Shown: positions 9,291-18,857, numbered from the stretch's first letter. The stretch: 64,000 nucleotides of DNA from Victivallis lenta (GCF_009695545.1 NZ_VUNS01000001.1:434001-498000); one strand, 5' to 3'. Numbers and translations are program-made. The notes: generated by a model from the letters alone, not told the origin.

Positions 9291-12200
9291 AGAAACGCTG
9301 CACTCAACCCGGGAAACCGGCGGCTTTCCTGGCAGCCATGCTGCTGTGCTTCGCCGCCGCCGCCGAAATCAACCTGCTGAAAAATCACGGCTTCGACGCA
9401 CCGGGCGCCGAAGTGCCGGGCCGGGTGCCGTACTGGAAATCGACCGGCGGCGTCTCCCTCCGGCAGACAGGCGGCGCGCTCGAACTCGTCACGTCGCCCG
9501 ATGCGCCGCAGATGCGCGTGGAGCAGTTCCTGCGGCCCGCCGCCGGTTGGGGAACACTCCGCTTCAGCTGCAGAATCGACATCGACCGCATCGAACCGGT
9601 CGGAAACGCCCGCTTCGGCGTGGTTCCGAGCATCATGTTCTTCGGTGCGGACCGGAAAATTCTCGGTACGCTCGGATTGGACAATCTTCCCGGAAAGGGG
9701 TCCGGTCTTCATGAATACTCGTGTGTCTTCGCGCTGCCGCCCGGAACCGCGCAGCTTGCCGTACAGTTCCGAATCAATTCCGCAGCAGCAACCGCACGCG
9801 TCACCAGGCCGGTACTCGAGGTACTTGCCGCTCCCGGCGAAGCGGTTGACGCCCCGGCGCCGGCCGGCCGCACGGTCGACTGGGGCAAAGAGCCGGTTGT
9901 CCCGTACGGCAGTGACCGCGGCGAGATCGTCCTGAACGGGCTCTGGCGCTTCCAGCCGATTGATCCGGCACTGAACCGCGACAATCCGGCCCCCAAGGGG
10001 TGGGGGTTTGCAAATGTTCCCGGCATCTGGAATGTCAACAGCCGTGTCCCCGGCCTCGCCGCATACGGCGGCGGTCCGCTCTGGAAAAGAGCACCGGAAA
10101 ACGCCGCCGCCGCCTGGTTCCGCCGTCCGCTCGATATTCCGGCGGACTGGCAGGGACGGCAGATCGAACTCGAATTCGAACGAGTCGGCACTGTTGCCGA
10201 GGTCTGGCTCGACGGCGTCCTTTGCGGCAGAGTGCAACATCCGGGCGGCGCGGTCGATATTTCCGCCGCCGCAAAACCGGGCGAACGCTCGCAGTTGACC
10301 GTCCGGGTGCCGGCTGTGTCCGACGTTACGGAAATCCTTGAAATCGAAGGCGCCGCCGCCGATCAGTTCTACAAAAAGCAGGTCAAGCTTGAGGGCAAGG
10401 GACTGACCGGGGATGTTGTGCTCCGAAGCCGTCCGGCGGGCGGCGGCTATCGGGGAGTCTTTATTCAGCCTTCGGTACGCGAAAAAAAACTGAAGCTCGA
10501 AATTGAGTTTGCGGAGCTGGACAAGGCGGCCGACTGGACGATCACCGCCCGCGTCCTGAAGCCGGACGGCTCCGAAGCAAAGCGCTTTCCGGCGCATACC
10601 GTTCGCCTGATGCCCGATCCGGCCGGAGAAGCCGTCGTTCGGCTCGACTGCCCCTGGGCCGACCCGGAGCTCTGGGATCTCGACCGTCCGAACCTCTATA
10701 ACCTTGAGCTTGCACTGACCGGAAACGGCCGGACCGAAACAGTTCTCGAACGGTTCGGGTTCCGCGAATTTCACATCGAGGGGCGGGAGTTCTTCCTGAA
10801 CGGGCGGAAGTTCAACCTGCGCCCGATGGTGCTCTCCGGCTGGTCCAGCCCGACTTTCACGCTCGAAGGGATGCAGGGGGCGATCGAAGGCTGGCGGAAG
10901 GCCGGCTTCAACATCCACGAAGTCTGGCCGCAGGAGGATTTCCCCGGCAAGCTCGTCTATCCCGAACGCGCCTGCCTCGACTATGCCGCCGAAACCGGCT
11001 GGCCCGTGATCGCCGATCTGCCGTCGATGCGCTCCATGCGCCTGACCTTCCTCTCCGACGCGAAAGGCGCCGCCGAGTGGCAGGAGCGGGTCAAAGCCAA
11101 GCTGCGCAAATACCGCAACAACCCGGCGATCCTGATGTGGGTCCACTCGGTCAACTCCTTCAACGGGATCAACGACCAGGATCCGCACTATATCGGGCAG
11201 CCGGAAAAATTCTTCGCGGACGGCATCGGAATCACGAACGCGCTCCCGGCCGGGCGGCGCGTCTCTGAAATCCTGCGCAAACTCGACCCGACCCGACCGA
11301 AATTCTCCCACGCCGGACAAATCGGCGATGTCTACACTGCCAACAACTATCTGAGCATGATTCCGCTTCAGGAACAGGAAGAGTGGCTCTCTGATTACGT
11401 GCAGTTCGGAACCCGCCCCTATCTCGCCGTGGAGTTCGGCTTCATCGGCGGTTTCGATTTCCGGCGCGGCCGTTCGGCCTATCGTTTCACGAACAAGACC
11501 GAACGGCAGATGACCGAACATCTTGCGGCATTCTACGGCCGGGAAGCATATGAGAAGGAGTCGATGCAGGCCGCTTGCGACAACCGCAATGCATTCATCG
11601 GAGGCCAGCTTTACCGCAGCACCGATGCGTTCGTGCCCGACAAGCTTGCGCTTGATCTCTTCGCCCGGATGAACCGGCAGGTGTTCCGCAGCTGGCGCAC
11701 GGCGGGATGCAGCGGCGGCATGATTCCGTGGATGATCAAAGACGGTTACGACCTCGGCCGTCTTGACAAATCGCTGCTGCAGAAATCCACAGCGACCGTA
11801 AAATCCCCGCCCTTCCGGCCCGGGCGCCGCGGTTTCTACCGCCCTTACCTGACGCGCGAAGAACGCTACTGCATCGGGCCGGAGGCCGCGGTGCCGAATG
11901 TCGCGGGGAAAGCACTCACAGAAGTCAATTCCGCAACACTCGCATGGCTCGGCGGGGCGAAAATTCCCGGCGACCGGGCGGACTTCACCGAAAAAAGTCA
12001 CAGCTTCTACGGCGGAGAAACGCTCCGCAAACAAGTCGTTCTTCTCAACGATCTGCGGCAGGCAGCCGATTACAGCTATGAGCTGCGGCTGGTCTGCGAC
12101 GGAGAAGAACTGGCGATGCGGCGGGGAACCGGAATCATCGATGCGGCGGGCAAGCTGCTGCTGCCGGTGGAATTCAAATTGCCGGCGACCGGGAAAAAAC

Positions 12201-14065
12201 GCGATGCGGAGCTCCGGCTCTCCGCCCGAATCAGCGGGAACACCCATAGCGATATGTTCAAGCTGCGCATTTTCCCGCCACGCCCGAAACCGGCGGAACC
12301 GGAGATTTCCGTATGGGACCCCAAAGGCGATACGACAAAATTTCTGATCTCGGCAGGTTACCGTGTACAGGCGGCGAAAACCCCTCCCGCACCTCCTGCA
12401 CTGCTGGTGATTGGCCGTGACTGTCTTGCTGACGGCCGGTCCCTTCCGCCGAACTTCGGAAAATTCGTCGCAGACGGCGGAACGCTGCTCGTCATGGCGC
12501 ACCGAAGCTATGGTGACGAGTTCCGTTACGGCCGTTTTGTCCAGCGGCAGGTATTTCCGGTCGACGACACATCGCCTGTCATTGCGGGGCTGGATCGTGA
12601 GGATCTGCGCGACTGGCGCGGCTCCGGCACGCTCATCGAAGCATACCCGAAAACAACCACCCTCAAACAGCTTGAATGGGGCTGGCACTGGGGCAACCGC
12701 GGTTCGGTTGCAAGCCGCACCATCGAAAAGCCGCATCACGGCGGCTGGACGCCGCTGCTGGAGAGCGACTTCGATCTCCAGTACACGCCGCTTATGGAAC
12801 TTGCCCGCGGAAAGGGCGGAGTGATTGTCTGCCAGCTCGACTTTGAGGACAATCTCGCCGATCCGGCGGCAATGCGGCTGTTCGACAACCTGATCGGCTA
12901 CGCGAGAAACCGAAAATTCATCCCGCGCAGTTGCCGCACCGTCTATCTCGGCAGTACGGACGGGCAGAAACAGCTGAACTCCTTCGGGCTTGTATTCAGG
13001 AAGGCCGACACAATTCCCGGCGATGCCGACCTCATCCTCGTCGGGGCGGGAGCCCGGACAACTCGTTCCGAACTCGAAACGGCCGTGAAGCGCGGCGCGA
13101 AGGTTGCCGTGCTCGGCCCGGAGCCGGCAATCAGGCTTTTCGGCCTCGACCTGCAGAAGAAGCAGGAGTTCCGCGGCTCTCTGAATCCGCCCTCCTGGCC
13201 GGAAGCGGCGGGAATGTCGGCCAGCGACCTGCGCTGGCGCTCTCCGCTTGATGCCGAACTGCTGAAACCGGTCCCGGGACTCGAAATCGGCGCGGATGGG
13301 CAGCTCGGACGGATCGCCCTTCCCGGCGGCAGCATCATCCTTTCGCTGCTCGACCCGGAACGGCTCAATACGGTGAAGCATCCCTACTGGCGGTTCACGC
13401 GCTGGCGGCAGACCCGGGCGCTGAATCAGCTGCTTGCCAATCTGGGCGGAGTGTTTGAAACGGATAAACTCTTTCCTTCCGAAACACCGTCCGTTCCGAC
13501 GCGAATCGATTTCGCCGACCGCTGGCACGGCAAACTCCTTGTTCCGATGAACAAGGCCCCCGCACCGCTGAAGGATCCGGGATTTTCCGCAGAAGCGAAG
13601 GAGGCGGTCAAGCCGGAATTCGATGACTCGTCATGGCCGCTTGCGGATCTGCCGTTCATCTGGCAGCGGCAGGCATGGAACGACCCTGAATGGGGAGACC
13701 GGAACGGCGAAGCCGTATTCCGGCGTGAAATTCATCTTCCTCCGGAGCTTGCCGGAAAACCGCTGAAGCTCGATCTCGGCGTCATTGACGACGGAGACGA
13801 CACTTTCTTCAACGGCAAACTCGTCGGGCGAACCGGCGATTACCGGGCATTCCGCAGTTACACGGTTCCGGGGCACTTGGTGAAGGCGGGACGCAACGTG
13901 ATCGCCGTACGCATCTTCGACAACTTTGGAGACGGCGGCTTCACCAGTTCGGCAAAGACATTCCGGATTCCGTTGCAAAACGATATCGTCGGTTTATATC
14001 ACACTGATTATCAGGACACGGATTTCCGGAACGCCGACCATCCGCACCGCTATCACCGCTGGTAA
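9287..14065 (+). CDS. Giant secreted GH2-like protein, acid/base Glu apparently missing
   Basis: A 1,592-residue protein with a signal peptide (residues ~1-25, [13 protein letters not shown]). Order: a carbohydrate-binding-like sandwich ([12 protein letters not shown]), GH2 sugar-binding and immunoglobulin-like domains ([13 protein letters not shown]...[21 protein letters not shown]), a GH2-type barrel (~500-800), a glutamine-amidotransferase-like stretch with VSNG-type strands, and a C-terminal jelly roll ([20 protein letters not shown]). In the barrel the usual W-x-x-G-N-E acid/base motif reads WVHSVNSFN (Trp 618), with no Glu, while the nucleophile-type motif YLAVEFG is kept (Glu 716). It may therefore be non-hydrolytic, use a different acid, or belong to a divergent subfamily. 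Starts within the ATGA of the pseudopilin gene. Confidence 0.85.
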   Translation: MKKRCTQPGKPAAFLAAMLLCFAAAAEINLLKNHGFDAPGAEVPGRVPYWKSTGGVSLRQTGGALELVTSPDAPQMRVEQFLRPAAGWGTLRFSCRIDIDRIEPVGNARFGVVPSIMFFGADRKILGTLGLDNLPGKGSGLHEYSCVFALPPGTAQLAVQFRINSAAATARVTRPVLEVLAAPGEAVDAPAPAGRTVDWGKEPVVPYGSDRGEIVLNGLWRFQPIDPALNRDNPAPKGWGFANVPGIWNVNSRVPGLAAYGGGPLWKRAPENAAAAWFRRPLDIPADWQGRQIELEFERVGTVAEVWLDGVLCGRVQHPGGAVDISAAAKPGERSQLTVRVPAVSDVTEILEIEGAAADQFYKKQVKLEGKGLTGDVVLRSRPAGGGYRGVFIQPSVREKKLKLEIEFAELDKAADWTITARVLKPDGSEAKRFPAHTVRLMPDPAGEAVVRLDCPWADPELWDLDRPNLYNLELALTGNGRTETVLERFGFREFHIEGREFFLNGRKFNLRPMVLSGWSSPTFTLEGMQGAIEGWRKAGFNIHEVWPQEDFPGKLVYPERACLDYAAETGWPVIADLPSMRSMRLTFLSDAKGAAEWQERVKAKLRKYRNNPAILMWVHSVNSFNGINDQDPHYIGQPEKFFADGIGITNALPAGRRVSEILRKLDPTRPKFSHAGQIGDVYTANNYLSMIPLQEQEEWLSDYVQFGTRPYLAVEFGFIGGFDFRRGRSAYRFTNKTERQMTEHLAAFYGREAYEKESMQAACDNRNAFIGGQLYRSTDAFVPDKLALDLFARMNRQVFRSWRTAGCSGGMIPWMIKDGYDLGRLDKSLLQKSTATVKSPPFRPGRRGFYRPYLTREERYCIGPEAAVPNVAGKALTEVNSATLAWLGGAKIPGDRADFTEKSHSFYGGETLRKQVVLLNDLRQAADYSYELRLVCDGEELAMRRGTGIIDAAGKLLLPVEFKLPATGKKRDAELRLSARISGNTHSDMFKLRIFPPRPKPAEPEISVWDPKGDTTKFLISAGYRVQAAKTPPAPPALLVIGRDCLADGRSLPPNFGKFVADGGTLLVMAHRSYGDEFRYGRFVQRQVFPVDDTSPVIAGLDREDLRDWRGSGTLIEAYPKTTTLKQLEWGWHWGNRGSVASRTIEKPHHGGWTPLLESDFDLQYTPLMELARGKGGVIVCQLDFEDNLADPAAMRLFDNLIGYARNRKFIPRSCRTVYLGSTDGQKQLNSFGLVFRKADTIPGDADLILVGAGARTTRSELETAVKRGAKVAVLGPEPAIRLFGLDLQKKQEFRGSLNPPSWPEAAGMSASDLRWRSPLDAELLKPVPGLEIGADGQLGRIALPGGSIILSLLDPERLNTVKHPYWRFTRWRQTRALNQLLANLGGVFETDKLFPSETPSVPTRIDFADRWHGKLLVPMNKAPAPLKDPGFSAEAKEAVKPEFDDSSWPLADLPFIWQRQAWNDPEWGDRNGEAVFRREIHLPPELAGKPLKLDLGVIDDGDDTFFNGKLVGRTGDYRAFRSYTVPGHLVKAGRNVIAVRIFDNFGDGGFTSSAKTFRIPLQNDIVGLYHTDYQDTDFRNADHPHRYHRW

Positions 14066-14306
14066 GCGCAGCGCACCGGTTCGCGCCCCGCCCGACCTGC
14101 CCATCGGCCTTTCGAACGAAAATGCCGGCTTTGCTTTTATTCCGCTCCCGATTGCAGCACCTTTTCACCACGGCAATGCCGGTTATTTGTCCGGTGCGCA
14201 TCATTATTTCATATTTATCACAAAACCAGCCTTGAATTCACATTTTATTGACATATATTAAAATAAAATCAACATTATTTTATTCTCAGGCAATCGGGGA
14301 GCTCCC
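14066..14306. other. Intergenic region, AT-rich toward its end
   Basis: No gene seen in these 241 bases. The last ~90 bases are clearly AT-rich. TTGACA at 14248-14253 could be a -35 for the EamA gene, but the best -10 candidate (CATTAT, 14273-14278) has a 19-bp spacer, so the promoter is only tentative. No convincing terminator follows the giant hydrolase. Confidence 0.4.
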
Positions 14307-15155
14307 ATGTCAATCGCGGTCGGCTATGCGTTCTGCTGTCTGTTCTTCGCGGCGCTGAATGATTTCGTCTTCAAGCTGTTCGCCAGGAAGGAGCGGTCGC
14401 GCGGACTTTTCGTCGCCGTCGCCGGGAGCGTCTGGTTCGCGCTGCTCGCATTCCTGCCGTGGAGTCCGGAGAGCGATTTCGGGGCGACGCTGCTCTGGGG
14501 AGCGGTTTCGGGAGCGCTGTCGGTCACCTCGAATCTGCTGCTCATCGAGGCGATGTCGCACAACAGCGCCGGGATGTGCGCGACGATCTTCCGGCTCAAT
14601 CTTGTGCTGGTCGTGCTTTCGGCCGCGCTCCTGCTCGACGAGACGCTCACGCTTCTCCAATGGTGCGGCGTGCTGCTGGCCGCGCTCGCCGTGCTCGCCT
14701 TCCTGCCCGCCGGCGGGGACGCAAAGAAACTGCGGAATGCCGGGCTCATTCTCGTGCTGGCCGCGGCGGCGTTGCGCTCCGGCATGGGGATCGCATACAA
14801 ATACGGCTTCACGCAGGGGGCGGACCGGAACGGCATCATCCTGATCAACAGCATCTTCTGGATCGTCTGCGGCGGATTCTACGCGCTGTTCCGCGAAAAA
14901 GCGGCGTTCCGGCCCGAGCGCAAGGTGCTGCGTTACGGGCTTCTCTCCGGCTTTCTGCTGGCCGGAATCGTGGTCTTTATGGCGCTGTCACTCGAACAGG
15001 GCAGCGCAAGCGTGGTCCTGCCGGTCGCCCAGATGAGCTTCCTCGGCACCTTCCTGCTCAGCGCGCTGCTGCTGAAGGAAAAGCTGAGTCTCTGCAAGGC
15101 TGCCGCGCTGCTGTCGGGCTCGGCGGCGATCATTCTGCTGACCGTCGGCGGCTGA
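14307..15155 (+). CDS. EamA/DMT-family transporter
   Basis: A 282-residue integral membrane protein with about ten hydrophobic helices arranged as two EamA-type halves; the second half repeats the pattern of the first, ending VLPVAQMSFLGTFLLSALLL. Such proteins sit in the inner membrane and export or import metabolites or drugs; the substrate cannot be predicted. A short AT-rich leader precedes it. The next gene is 176 nt away on the same strand and may be a separate unit. Confidence 0.88.
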   Translation: MSIAVGYAFCCLFFAALNDFVFKLFARKERSRGLFVAVAGSVWFALLAFLPWSPESDFGATLLWGAVSGALSVTSNLLLIEAMSHNSAGMCATIFRLNLVLVVLSAALLLDETLTLLQWCGVLLAALAVLAFLPAGGDAKKLRNAGLILVLAAAALRSGMGIAYKYGFTQGADRNGIILINSIFWIVCGGFYALFREKAAFRPERKVLRYGLLSGFLLAGIVVFMALSLEQGSASVVLPVAQMSFLGTFLLSALLLKEKLSLCKAAALLSGSAAIILLTVGG

Positions 15156-15331
15156 ACAACGATTTTTGCAAAAAAATCGGAATTGCCGGTTGCATTTGTC
15201 CGTTTCGGCATCATGTTAAAGATAATGAAATGCTTCCCCCCTCCGCATGTACGGCAGTGGGTTTGAAGCAGCGTTGGATAACATGTAATCCCTGTTCAGT
15301 TTCACCTCAACAACCCAAAGGAGTCGAAACG

Positions 15332-16402
15332 ATGGAAAAGGTCAGAATCGGAGTCATCGGCTGCGGTTATATGGCGCAGACGGCGCACATTCCCTGCCTG
15401 GCGATGAATCCGGCGGCGGAACTTGCCGCCGTGTGCAGCCGCCGCGTCGAAGTGGCGGAGGCGGTCGCGCGCCGCTGGGGTGTGCCGTTCGCGTGCGGCA
15501 GCGAAGAGGAACTGCTTTCCCGCGAACTCGACGCCGTATTCGTGCTGACGCCGGTGCAGTGGCACCTTGCGAACGTCGGGGAAGCGCTGAAAGCCGGCAA
15601 AGCCGTCTTCACCGAAAAACCGGCCGCGATGTCGGTGGAGTCCGCCCGGAAGCTTGCCGCCGCGGCCGCCGCGGCCGGGAAAGGGGTCTCGGTCGGCTAC
15701 ATGAAGCGGCATGATGCGAACCTTGCGGAGCTCCGCAGGATTCTGGACGAAAAAAAGTGGGGGAAGCTCCTGTTCCTCCGCGCCCACGCTTTCATCGGCA
15801 GCCACTGGAACGCCGCGATCGACAGCCTCGTGCCGGTGGTCCGCGCCACCTCTCCGGCCCCGGCTTTCGACGCCGCGCCGCTCGACCCGGGCCCGGCCTT
15901 CCTCAAAGCTCCGCGCGACGCGAAGTTCTACTCGTTCGACAACCCGTACTACGGGCTGCTCGACACCGGCTGCCACTCGATCAACCTGCTGCGCTTCCTG
16001 GCCGGGACGGAGCCGAAGGTGATCTCCGCCTCCGAGCGCGGCGGCGCCAAGTTTGCGGAGCTTGATTTCGGCGGCGTCACCGGGACCTTCGAATTCTGCG
16101 TGAACTTCAACATGCGCCGCTGGGACGAGGTGACCGAGCTCTGCTTCGAACGCGCGTCGATCCGCATCCTGACGCCGCCGCCGCTTGAGATGCAGTCCTC
16201 CTCCACGGTCGAAATTTACGATGAAGCCGGCGCGCTCTCGCGGCGGTTCACGCTCGAAAACAACCGCCAGTGGTCGTTCCGGCTCCAGACCGATGCGTTC
16301 GTGGAAAAGGTCCGGGCCGGAGACAACTCCGCCGCCGACCTCGCCGACGCGGAAAAGGACATCGCCGTCATCGAAGCAATCAGCCAGGCTCTTCATCAAT
16401 AA
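15332..16402 (+). CDS. Gfo/Idh/MocA-family oxidoreductase
   Basis: A 356-residue NAD(P)-dependent oxidoreductase. The N-terminal Rossmann fold shows GVIGCGYMAQ, followed by AVCSR, VFVLTPVQWH and the family motif FTEKPAA; the C-terminal half has YYGLLDTGCHSINLLRFL and the alpha/beta substrate domain. AAAGGAG at 15317-15323 fixes the ATG at 15332; the reading extended upstream from 14,459 overlaps the transporter. Members act on sugars, inositols or other polyols. The zinc dehydrogenase 15 nt downstream suggests a two-step oxidation of a sugar or polyol, but the substrate is unknown. Confidence 0.92.
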   Translation: MEKVRIGVIGCGYMAQTAHIPCLAMNPAAELAAVCSRRVEVAEAVARRWGVPFACGSEEELLSRELDAVFVLTPVQWHLANVGEALKAGKAVFTEKPAAMSVESARKLAAAAAAAGKGVSVGYMKRHDANLAELRRILDEKKWGKLLFLRAHAFIGSHWNAAIDSLVPVVRATSPAPAFDAAPLDPGPAFLKAPRDAKFYSFDNPYYGLLDTGCHSINLLRFLAGTEPKVISASERGGAKFAELDFGGVTGTFEFCVNFNMRRWDEVTELCFERASIRILTPPPLEMQSSSTVEIYDEAGALSRRFTLENNRQWSFRLQTDAFVEKVRAGDNSAADLADAEKDIAVIEAISQALHQ

Positions 16403-16417
16403 AGAAAGGACAGACTC

Positions 16418-17410
16418 ATGAAAAGCGCATTCCACACCGGCGTAAAAGAGATCACGATCCGCGAGACCCCGGTGCCGACGCCGGGTCCCGGCGAATACCT
16501 CGTCAGGATCAAAGCCTGCGCCATCTGCGGCTCAGACACCTGGTGGGCCAGCCCGGCCTCGGACACGGAGCCGGTGCACGGCCACGAGTCGGCCGGCGTC
16601 ATCGAAGCCTGCGGCCCCGGAGCGACCCGGTACAAGGTCGGCGACCGGGTCGTCTGCTACGCAATCCGCGGCTGCGGCAGCTGCGAAAACTGCCGGAACG
16701 GGATTCCGACCCGCTGCGCGTCGAGCCAGTTCGTCGAAGGGGGCTTTCAGGAGTATTCGCTCTTCACGGCCGATCTGCTCTTTCCGTGTCCGGAGGGGAT
16801 TGACTTCGTCACGGCGTCGCTGCTGTCGGATGCGATCGGAGTACCGCTGCGCGGGCTCCGGCGGCTGCCGCCCGCACCGACCGATTCGGTCACGGTCTGG
16901 GGGCTCGGCCCGCTCGGGCTGCTGCAGGTGCTCTTCCTGCGGGCCCGTGGAGTGAAGCAGATCATCGGGCTCGACACGGTCGAGGCGCGACGGAAGAAGG
17001 CGCTCGAACTCGGCGCGGACTTCGTGCTCGACCCCGCCGGCTGCGACGTGGTTGCCGAAGTTGCAAAGCTCTGCGGCGGCGACGGGGCCGACAAGGCCTA
17101 CACCTTCGTGCGGAACGCGCAGGCGACCGAGACGGCCGTCAGGAGCACGAAGAAAGGCGCCGGAATCTGCACCTTCGTCGGGCTCGAAGGAAACTTCAAC
17201 CTGCCGGAGTGGCTCGAACGGACGATGGTCTGGTCGTTCTACTTCACGCCGGACGAGTATTCCGACAACGTCCGTTTCCTGCAGGAGCACCGGATCGACC
17301 TCAGGCGGGTCGTCTCCGACGTATTCCCGCTCGACCGGATCGGCGAGGCTTTCGCAAAACGCTTCGCGGACCGGGAGCATTCGACGAAGATCGTCATTAC
17401 AATGGATTGA
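16418..17410 (+). CDS. Zinc-dependent alcohol dehydrogenase (MDR family)
   Basis: A 330-residue medium-chain dehydrogenase. The catalytic-zinc ligands CAICGSDTW and GHES are visible in the first 50 residues, and the structural-zinc loop CGSCENCRNGIPTRC follows. The cofactor-binding part is atypical: WGLGPLGLLQVLF in place of the usual GxGxxG. It is close to sorbitol/threonine-type dehydrogenases. It is 15 nt after the Gfo/Idh/MocA gene with GAAAGGA ahead of its ATG, so the two probably work in one sugar or polyol catabolic step set. Confidence 0.9.
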   Translation: MKSAFHTGVKEITIRETPVPTPGPGEYLVRIKACAICGSDTWWASPASDTEPVHGHESAGVIEACGPGATRYKVGDRVVCYAIRGCGSCENCRNGIPTRCASSQFVEGGFQEYSLFTADLLFPCPEGIDFVTASLLSDAIGVPLRGLRRLPPAPTDSVTVWGLGPLGLLQVLFLRARGVKQIIGLDTVEARRKKALELGADFVLDPAGCDVVAEVAKLCGGDGADKAYTFVRNAQATETAVRSTKKGAGICTFVGLEGNFNLPEWLERTMVWSFYFTPDEYSDNVRFLQEHRIDLRRVVSDVFPLDRIGEAFAKRFADREHSTKIVITMD

Positions 17411-17424
17411 ATCGCGTCTCCGGG

Positions 17425-17447
17425 TGCCGGAAAATCCCGTTCCGGCA
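17425..17447 (+). terminator. Stem-loop after the alcohol dehydrogenase, weak terminator
   Basis: TGCCGGAA and TTCCGGCA form a perfect 8-bp stem with a 7-nt loop 15 nt after the stop codon. There is no real T-run behind it, so it may stabilise the mRNA end rather than terminate. Confidence 0.35.
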
Positions 17448-17497
17448 TTCCCAACCGGAAAAAACCGAAAATTTCCGGAAAATAATTGAAAAATGGT

Positions 17498-17525
17498 TTG
17501 ATTTTAAATTTTTTCAGCTTATAGT
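17498..17525 (+). promoter_or_regulatory. Promoter of the candidate small RNA
   Basis: TTGATT (17498-17503) and TATAGT (17520-17525) with a 16-bp spacer, in an AT-rich stretch within otherwise GC-rich DNA. The start would be near 17531, the first base of the long hairpin. No open reading frame of significance follows on this strand before the terminator at 17638. Confidence 0.65.
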
Positions 17526-17530
17526 AAGAG

Positions 17531-17670
17531 GTGTTCCAGGTTTGATTTGTTCAGGCTCCTATACGCAATTTCTCCTCTTCATAATTACTCCTCTAAGCGT
17601 CTGAAGAAACAAACCTGGAACCCTTTTTCTGTTCCCGCGCCCGTTCCCCTTCCGGAACGGGCGTTTTTTT
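17531..17670 (+). ncRNA. Candidate regulatory small RNA with three CTCCT (anti-Shine-Dalgarno) motifs
   Basis: This stretch of about 140 nt has its own promoter and an intrinsic terminator. GTTCCAGGTTTG (17533-17544) is fully complementary to CAAACCTGGAAC (17610-17621), closing a long hairpin; TTCAG/CTGAA extends it, and ACGC (17563-17566) can pair with GCGT (17597-17600). The loop region holds CTCCT at 17556, 17572 and 17588, a regular 16-nt spacing. CTCCT is complementary to AGGAG ribosome-binding sites, as in known loop-type antisense sRNAs. It does not look like 6S RNA, SRP RNA, tmRNA or RNase P RNA. Read on the other strand the same motifs would be AGGAG sites before a 7-codon ORF, but promoter and U-tract favour the plus strand. 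Confidence 0.6.
17638..17670 (+). terminator. Intrinsic terminator of the candidate small RNA
   Basis: A perfect 10-bp stem (left arm 17638-17647, right arm 17654-17663) with a 6-nt loop, followed directly by seven T. This is the strongest rho-independent terminator in the window. Confidence 0.85.
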
Positions 17671-17671
17671 G

Positions 17672-17700
17672 TTGACAAGGCGGCTGTCGGGGTGTACGTT
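17672..17700 (+). promoter_or_regulatory. Promoter of the exonuclease gene
   Basis: TTGACA (17672-17677) and TACGTT (17695-17700) with a 17-bp spacer, placed directly after the small RNA terminator and 27 bp before the start codon. Confidence 0.7.
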
Positions 17701-17727
17701 ATCAGAAACGAAGGGAACAGACGCATC

Positions 17728-18702
17728 ATGACCACTCCGACGATCCTCATCGACGCATACAGCCAGATTTTCCGTGCCTACTACGCCATCCGCCAGCTGA
17801 ACAACTCCAGGGGGGAGCCGACCAATGCGGTCTTCGTCTTCGCGCGCATGCTGCTGAAGCTTGAGAAGGAGTACCCGTCTGACGCGGGTGCGCTCTGTTT
17901 CGACTGCGGAAAGGTGCAGTTCCGGCTCGAACTCGCGCCGGAGTACAAGGCGAACCGCCCGGAGATGCCGGAGGAGCTGCGCGTCCAGATTCCGGTGATC
18001 CGGGAGCTGGCCGCCGCGTTCGGCTGGCCGCTGCTGCAGGAGCCGGAGTACGAGGCGGACGACCTGATCGCGGCCTTCGCCCGCCGCGCCGCCGGGCCGG
18101 TACTCATCGTCAGCTCCGACAAGGACCTTTCGCAGCTCGTCGACGCCGAAGTGAAGATGCTGGTCCCGGCGCCGAAAAACGGCTTCGAGGAGCGTGATGC
18201 TGCCGGGGTGAAAGCGAAGTTCGACGTGCCGCCGGAGCTGATCGTGGACTATCTCGCGCTGATCGGCGATGCGTCGGACAACATTCCCGGCGTTCCCGGC
18301 GTCGGCCCCAAGACCGCCGCCCGGCTCCTGAACGCGTTCGGCCCGGCCGAGAGCTGGCTGGACGACCCCGCCCGCATCGGGGACCCGAAGCTGCGCGCCA
18401 GACTCGAAGGGCAGTTCGACGTGATCCGGAAAAACCGCAAACTCATCGCGCTCAAGGACGCCCTGCCCGACCGCTTCGATCCCCCCGCCCCACACCTGCG
18501 CCGCACCGCGCCCGACTGGGCGAAAATCCGCGAAATCTGCGAAAGAATGGAACTCAGGAGTGTGCTGAAGGAGCTGCCGGAGCCACCGGCTGCCCCGGCC
18601 CGGCCGGAGGCGGCGGAGGACGATCTCTTCAGCTTCCTCGCCTCTCCCGCTCCCGAAACGCCGAAGCCGGAGCCCGGAATGGAACAGGGCGAACTCTTCT
18701 GA
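17728..18702 (+). CDS. Stand-alone 5'-3' exonuclease / flap nuclease (Pol I N-domain-like)
   Basis: A 324-residue protein equivalent to the N-terminal nuclease domain of DNA polymerase I. It has LIDAYSQIFRAYYA, CFDCGK, EADDLIA and SSDKDLSQLV with the metal-binding acidic residues, and the helix-hairpin-helix region GDASDNIPGVPGVGPKTAARLL. No polymerase domain follows. The last ~60 residues are a Pro/Glu-rich linker ending in QGELF, which fits the QxxLF form of beta-clamp-binding peptides. It probably removes RNA primers and flaps, recruited by the clamp. Whether a complete Pol I exists elsewhere cannot be seen. The start at 17728 follows its own promoter; an upstream ATG at 17692 lies inside the promoter. 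Confidence 0.9.
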   Translation: MTTPTILIDAYSQIFRAYYAIRQLNNSRGEPTNAVFVFARMLLKLEKEYPSDAGALCFDCGKVQFRLELAPEYKANRPEMPEELRVQIPVIRELAAAFGWPLLQEPEYEADDLIAAFARRAAGPVLIVSSDKDLSQLVDAEVKMLVPAPKNGFEERDAAGVKAKFDVPPELIVDYLALIGDASDNIPGVPGVGPKTAARLLNAFGPAESWLDDPARIGDPKLRARLEGQFDVIRKNRKLIALKDALPDRFDPPAPHLRRTAPDWAKIREICERMELRSVLKELPEPPAAPARPEAAEDDLFSFLASPAPETPKPEPGMEQGELF

Positions 18703-18724
18703 GGAGTGTTCTCCGGAAAGCGCA

Positions 18725-18803
18725 TCAGCGCATTTTCTCTATGATCTCCGGCGCAAGCCACGAAGGGCGGTTCCGGTATTCGCAGGCGAATGCGATCAGG
18801 TTT
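18725..18803 (-). pseudogene. Truncated C-terminal end of an unidentified gene
   Basis: On the minus strand an open frame from about 18803 to the TGA at 18725-18727 encodes roughly 25 residues (NLIAFACEYRNRP, then SWLAPEIIEKMR) that read like a genuine protein C-terminus. It breaks off where the GTGGTGCATTTT repeats begin. I read it as the tail of a gene whose front was removed or displaced by an insertion. The parent family is not recognised, and the fragment is short enough that chance cannot be excluded. Confidence 0.3.
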
Positions 18804-18807
18804 AGGG

Positions 18808-18844
18808 GTGGTGCATTTTCAGGTGCCCATTAGTGGTGCATTTT
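18808..18844. repeat. Direct repeat pair GTGGTGCATTTT, possible insertion-sequence end
   Basis: GTGGTGCATTTT occurs at 18808-18819 and 18833-18844, 25 bp apart. Closely spaced short repeats at an element tip are a feature of IS21-family ends, and the pair sits between a truncated gene tail and a dead recombinase. No transposase gene remains. Confidence 0.4.
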
Positions 18845-18857
18845 GGCCGCCCGCTGA

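Noticed and set aside
9278-13528. 1,416-codon minus-strand open frame opposite the GH2-like gene
   Set aside because: Same reason; the plus-strand gene has clear domains, a signal peptide and a coupled start.
17531-17670. 6S, SRP, tmRNA or RNase P RNA
   Set aside because: None of their conserved motifs (for example the SRP tetraloop/GGAAG region or tmRNA tag frame) is present, and the size is too small for the last two.
17559-17750. 63-codon minus-strand frame, and a 7-codon ORF with AGGAG sites, across the small RNA
   Set aside because: The promoter and U-tract terminator point to plus-strand transcription, and the longer frame runs through the terminator stem.
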